Shown here piece after piece: positions 61,038-64,000 of a stretch of 64,000 nucleotides of DNA; the stretch's first letter is position 1; every line of letters begins with the position of its first letter. The stretch is from CAVSUZ01 sp963791885 (GTDB lineage: Bacteria; Pseudomonadota; Alphaproteobacteria; Acetobacterales; Acetobacteraceae). Under the pieces are notes generated by a model. That model did no database searches. It had not been told where the DNA came from and saw nothing but the letters and a program-made list of their open reading frames with translations. The stretch spans positions 1,240,001 through 1,304,000 of the forward strand of contig CAWBUL010000006.1 in NCBI GenBank assembly GCA_963791885.1, given 5' to 3'. Both the position numbers and the translations under genes were made by a program.

Positions 61038-61686
61038 GCGCGCCTCCCGCGAATCGCCGCGGGAATCGAATCACATCTCGCGGGCAGTGGGAACCCGAAG
61101 TGAGTCAGAGGTTTCGCGGGTTGGTATTAAATGCCGCGAACAGGCGGGACGAGAAGCCAGTCCGACCGCCTGCGTCATCGACAGCCAAAGCGTGAAAAGC
61201 GCAGAAAAAGGGGGGCAGCGATCGACCCACACGGCTTTGATGCGGGCAAGCTGATCAAAGGGAAGAAGCGCCATGTCCTGGTCGATACGCTGGGTCTGGT
61301 GCTGCACGCGCTGGTCACCGCCGCCAACGTGCAAGACCGCGACGGCGGCATCCTGCTGCTGTCCACTCTGTTCGGACAGTTCCCGTTCCTGCGCAAGCTA
61401 TTCGCCGACAGTGCTTACACAGGGCCGGTCTTCCAGGACGGCGCGGCCCGCGCGATGCGCAGCCTGATCGTCGAAATCGTCAAGCGCTCCGACCACCCCA
61501 AGGGCTTCGTCGTCGAACCTAAACGCTGGATCGTCGAGCGCTCCATCGCATGGCTCAACCGATGCCGCCGGCTCGCCAAGGACTGGGAAAATCGTAACCA
61601 TAACGCCCTCGCCTTCCTCCGCCTCGCATCAATCCGCCTCATGCTTAGAAGACTCTGTAATCCTTCGTGAAGTCTCCGGACGGACT

Positions 61687-61893
61687 TCATAGAATCCTGT
61701 CCTTCGCATTGCGAATGAGTATTTTGCGGATGTTGCCAAGCAGCAGGGCCAGTTCCTCACGGCTCACGCGGTCTGCCTTCATGACCGCGCTGATGATGGG
61801 GTCGGTCAGGACCTCCTCGATGCTCAACGGGGTTTCAGACCAGCAGGGTCGTGCACGACTGAGCCGGCTCGGCGTTGATCGTTTCATCTCCAC
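61687..61893 (-). CDS. Small hypothetical protein, 68 aa
   Basis: The frame reads MKRSTPSRLSRARPC after ME and then SIEEVLTDPIISAVMKADRV and SREELALLLGNIRKILI. The VL.DP.I.AVM.AD.V...EL...L pattern resembles small uncharacterised proteins of alphaproteobacteria. Its stop lies at the edge of the IS5 copy B, so the native C-terminus may have been longer. Confidence 0.5.
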   Translation of the reverse strand: MEMKRSTPSRLSRARPCWSETPLSIEEVLTDPIISAVMKADRVSREELALLLGNIRKILIRNAKDRIL

Positions 61894-61989
61894 GCTCCGG
61901 GATGGGCAAGTGAAGGCCTATTTCGGCTGGCGGCCTCAGATCTCGATTGGGCCGAACTTCCAGGCTTTCGCTGCCTCAGTGATTGCGTT

Positions 61990-62212
61990 CTAGGGTGCCG
62001 TTGGCGCGCGGTTGAGGAGAGGCGCCTGCTCTGGCGAGAGTGCTTGATAAAGCGCGGACGCAACGGGCTGAATTTCCTGCAACTCAATTAGCCGCACGAC
62101 CTGCATGCAGCCGCCCGCCGCCGAAAAGTCGAGCTTCGCCGAAACATAAGCGCGGACCGAGGCTTCGAAGGTGATTTCATTGATGCGGAAATTGCGCTGG
62201 CGCCATATCGGC
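61990..62212 (-). pseudogene. 5'-truncated hypothetical protein
   Basis: A minus-strand frame without a start reads RNFRINEITFEASVRAYVSA, KLDFSAAGGCMQVVRLIELQ and EIQPVASALYQALSPEQAPL, a coherent mixed pattern, and stops at 61990-61992. The upstream end merges into unrelated sequence. I do not recognise the family. Confidence 0.35.
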
Positions 62213-62702
62213 CGTGGGAGCCATCACTAAACGGGGGGAAGTCGGAATTGACCGATCTGGGAACATTGGCCCAACAAGAGAAACCAGCCGCGTAACCGCA
62301 CCCGAGATGCCAAGCAGAAACCCGCCAGCTGAGGCCCGAAGAGTCCTTCGATAGTACGGAAGCAACGCACATCCTCCTGTTTGGGTGCGGTGAGACAAGT
62401 AAGTGGTCGACATTTCTCCCTTGTGTCGGCCAACACGGCCTGGGGTAACGCCTTGCTTCGCCGCGGTCGGTGGAAAAGGTTTGATACAAAAAAACTTTCG
62501 GGGAACTTGCGTCTGCATGTTAAGCGAATGGTTCTGCCTTAGCAGAGGATGCGGCAGGCGCGTGTAAAGTCAGTCCTCCCGATGCCGGGCTTGCGCAACT
62601 TGGCGCTATGACCCACTCGGAGGGGTCGTTGAGCAATCTGTGCCGCCTTGCGGGGCGTCGATGGCGGCCCCACGGACTTAACCTCGAGTGGATCTCAATC
62701 GA
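62213..62702. other. Intergenic, no supported gene
   Basis: About 490 bases. Frames on the minus strand between 62088 and 62518 are low-complexity Arg/Ser/Pro-rich and probably spurious. It would contain the promoter of the two-component system at 62703. Confidence 0.4.
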
Positions 62703-63423
62703 ATGCAAGCGACACCACACTGCCTCGTTGTGGAGGACGATCGCGAGATCAGCCGCATGCTTTCCCAGTTTCTCGCAGGGCACGGCTTCCGGGTGTCCGT
62801 CGCGTCGGACGGGGAAGGCGATGCGGCACGTGTTGAACGAAGGTGCGATCGACGTCATCTTGCTCGACATCATGCTACCTGGCGAAACCGGTCTGGAGCT
62901 CTGCCGGCGGCTGCGTGTTGAATTGGATGTTCTGGTGATCATGCTGACAGCGTTGGCCGAGGCAACTGATCGCGTCGTTGGTCTTGAAATGGGCGCTGAT
63001 GATTATCTCGTTAAGCCTTTCAACCAGCGAGAACTGCTTGCCCGGATCAGATCGGTGCTTCGGCGGGCTTCTAGCCTGCCCTATAACGCGCGAACGCCAG
63101 TTCCTGAGCGCATGGAATTCGCTGGCTGGAAACTCGATCCGGCCAAGCGGCAGGTGGAGGCGCCAGATGGTAGCCTAATTGTGCTGACATCCGGTGAATT
63201 CGATCTGCTTCTGGCGCTGTGTCAGCATCCTTAGCACGTGCTCAACCGGGAGCAACTGCTTGACCTTACGGTAGGGCGGGGTGCTGAACCCTTCGATCGC
63301 AGCATCGACATTCGCATCAGCGGGCTGCGCCGAAAAATCGACCAAGACCCGAGAAATCCCACAATTATCAAGACCGTCCGCTCTGGCGGATATATCTTTT
63401 CACCAGAGGTCGCCGGCAGGTGA
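62703..63423 (+). pseudogene. OmpR-type response regulator, frameshift plus nonsense
   Basis: The receiver begins CLVVEDDREISRMLSQFLAG (acidic pair) at ATG 62703, with HGFRVSVASDG before a four-base G run at 62811-62814. Dropping one G restores KAMRHVLNEGAIDVILLDIM with the phospho-acceptor Asp, GADDYLVKPFNQRELLARIR (Lys) and the winged-helix start LDPAKRQVEAPDG. A TAG at 63232-63234 then interrupts LALCQHP; the frame continues without shift through HVLNREQLLDLTVGR and ISGLRRKIDQDPRNPTIIKT to the stop at 63421-63423. Both lesions are needed to explain the pieces. The histidine kinase follows at 63420 with a GTGA overlap. Confidence 0.88.
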
Positions 63424-64000
63424 ACTGGCCCTTTTGGCCCAGACGTCTTACCGCACAAATCGCCGCCTGCGTGATCCTCGCGCTGTTCGTATCTCAGCCT
63501 TTCTCAGGCTTGCTACTTCTTGTTCTATTGCCATCCAGCCGCCCACCTCTGCTTGTCGAAGCGGCAGATCGCACCGCCATCGTGGTCGCTATCCTCGACG
63601 CCATGCCGGCAGTGGACCGCGCAGGTACTGCAGCGGCTTTGCAAACACCTCTTGTGCGGATCGCGGTGGATGGTGCGGACGCACCTGCCACGGAAGCCGA
63701 TACGTCTTCAGCTTCGATACTTCGCCGCCTTCTCGAGCAGCGGCTTGGTAGCCGCTTCACTCTAAAGCTGGCGCGTTCCGACCCTTCCGAGAAGCCGAGG
63801 AGCACGATTGTTCATGTACGCCTCGGTGATGGAGAGGTGGCACGGATCGAGCTGGTGTTGCCCGAGTCTACTGTCATTTCGCTGTATGGCATAGGAGCCT
63901 TCTTCTTCTATCTTCCTTTTCTCACCCTTGCGCTTGCGTTTTTGTCGTTATGGGCTGCCCGCCGCGTCACCGCTCCGCTGCGAGCGTTCTCCGATGCCGC
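63420..64000 (+). CDS. Sensor histidine kinase, N-terminal part
   Basis: The frame is open from GTG 63420 to the window end (194 codons visible). It begins MNWPFWPRRLTAQIAACVIL with a first membrane helix, then a periplasmic loop of about 130 residues (SSRPPLLVEAADRTAIVVAI to VARIELVLPE), a second membrane helix FFFYLPFLTLALAFLSLW and then AARRVTAPLRAFSDAA, the start of a HAMP domain. The kinase core lies outside. It overlaps the regulator's stop and would be its cognate sensor. No ligand can be inferred. Confidence 0.8.
   Translation, partial: MNWPFWPRRLTAQIAACVILALFVSQPFSGLLLLVLLPSSRPPLLVEAADRTAIVVAILDAMPAVDRAGTAAALQTPLVRIAVDGADAPATEADTSSASILRRLLEQRLGSRFTLKLARSDPSEKPRSTIVHVRLGDGEVARIELVLPESTVISLYGIGAFFFYLPFLTLALAFLSLWAARRVTAPLRAFSDA

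Larger units (their letters stand above)
59957..61127 (-). mobile_element. IS630-family element nested in IS5 copy B
   Basis: About 1,171 bp with TA on each side and inverted ends TACCAACCCGC/GCGGGTTGGTA. It is a different IS630 from the one at 11650. The transposase reads on the minus strand. Confidence 0.85.
59659..61670 (+). pseudogene. IS5 transposase copy B, split by IS630
   Basis: OrfA runs from MENRHRYDRDKLRYPSDLTD at 59665 to GTLEKIHHAL, then is broken by the IS630 insert, and resumes at KCREQAGREASPTACVIDSQ (61130) before joining OrfB (61131-61670) with the same sequence as copy A. Before insertion the host sequence was GCGTTAAATG, giving TA on both sides of the insert. The gene is therefore inactive. 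One extra base difference (ctcta versus ctctg) is present left of the insert. Confidence 0.88.
59539..61686 (+). mobile_element. IS5-family (IS1031-like) element, copy B, interrupted
   Basis: The same element as copy A, in the opposite orientation, with ends AGTGTCCGTCCGGCGAC (59539) and the reverse of AGTCCGTCCGGAGAC (61686). It is about 976 bp without its insert. An IS630 element sits inside the transposase gene at 59957-61127. Confidence 0.85.

Overview
The window looks like an accessory, IS-rich stretch of an alphaproteobacterial chromosome or large plasmid, most likely Acetobacteraceae or another Rhodospirillales relative. This rests on high GC, IS5/IS630/IS66/IS110/IS1182-type elements, an OprB-type porin in a zinc locus, a DmeRF-type metal exporter and the general protein style. 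The taxonomic call is an inference, not a search result. No tRNA, rRNA or CRISPR array was seen.

Layout. (1) 1-11 kb: a serine-recombinase remnant, then a probable catabolic/uptake cluster: luciferase-like monooxygenase, broken RraA-like aldolase, alpha/beta hydrolase, a three-gene ABC importer, a CapA-type phosphatase and a convergent LacI-type regulator. Two near-identical 14-bp palindromes lie upstream of the two transcription units and are the likely LacI operators. (2) 11-21.4 kb: LysR and transposase remnants, IS630, small hypotheticals, a stress cluster (YsnF-like, small membrane protein, YciE-like), an IS5 copy with a nonsense codon, fragments of a response regulator and of fliN, two paralogous membrane proteins in tandem, a tyrosine recombinase and IS110.

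(3) 21.5-31.4 kb is a defence island. One minus-strand operon runs abiEi, abiEii, hsdR, hsdM, hsdS and a GHKL-ATPase/PD-(D/E)XK protein, with overlapping or touching starts and stops at all junctions that are still intact. It is heavily damaged: hsdR contains an inverted internal piece bounded by 8-bp inverted repeats, hsdM has two frameshifts, abiEii has a late frameshift, and the ATPase/nuclease has one stop codon. Divergent from it lie a frameshifted SRAP gene and a coupled 583-aa protein with a nuclease-like core. (4) 31.4-40.3 kb: a second IS5 copy, a truncated ArdC, MarR plus a ClC transporter, and a large SAM/ATPase/TPR signalling gene that lost its cyclase domain.

(5) 40.3-47.7 kb: a polyamine-type ABC importer with a creatinase-like M24 protein, a DUF4365 remnant, a cupin, and IS66 debris. 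(6) 47.7-58.4 kb is a metal-homeostasis locus: a znuABC-like importer with two permeases, SmtB-type repressor plus an SmtA metallothionein, OprB porin, Zur, CobW, and DmeF/DmeR. Three 15-bp inverted repeats (TGATAY-N3-RTATCA) precede the importer, the porin and cobW and define a probable Zur regulon. (7) 58.4-64 kb: recombinase debris, an IS5 element with an IS630 nested inside it, and a two-component system whose regulator is broken while its kinase runs off the window.

The dominant theme is decay: at least a dozen genes carry 1-2 nt indels, stop codons or internal deletions, many in short homopolymers or dinucleotide runs. Either this is a genome under relaxed selection with active IS elements, or some indels are assembly errors; read data would decide.
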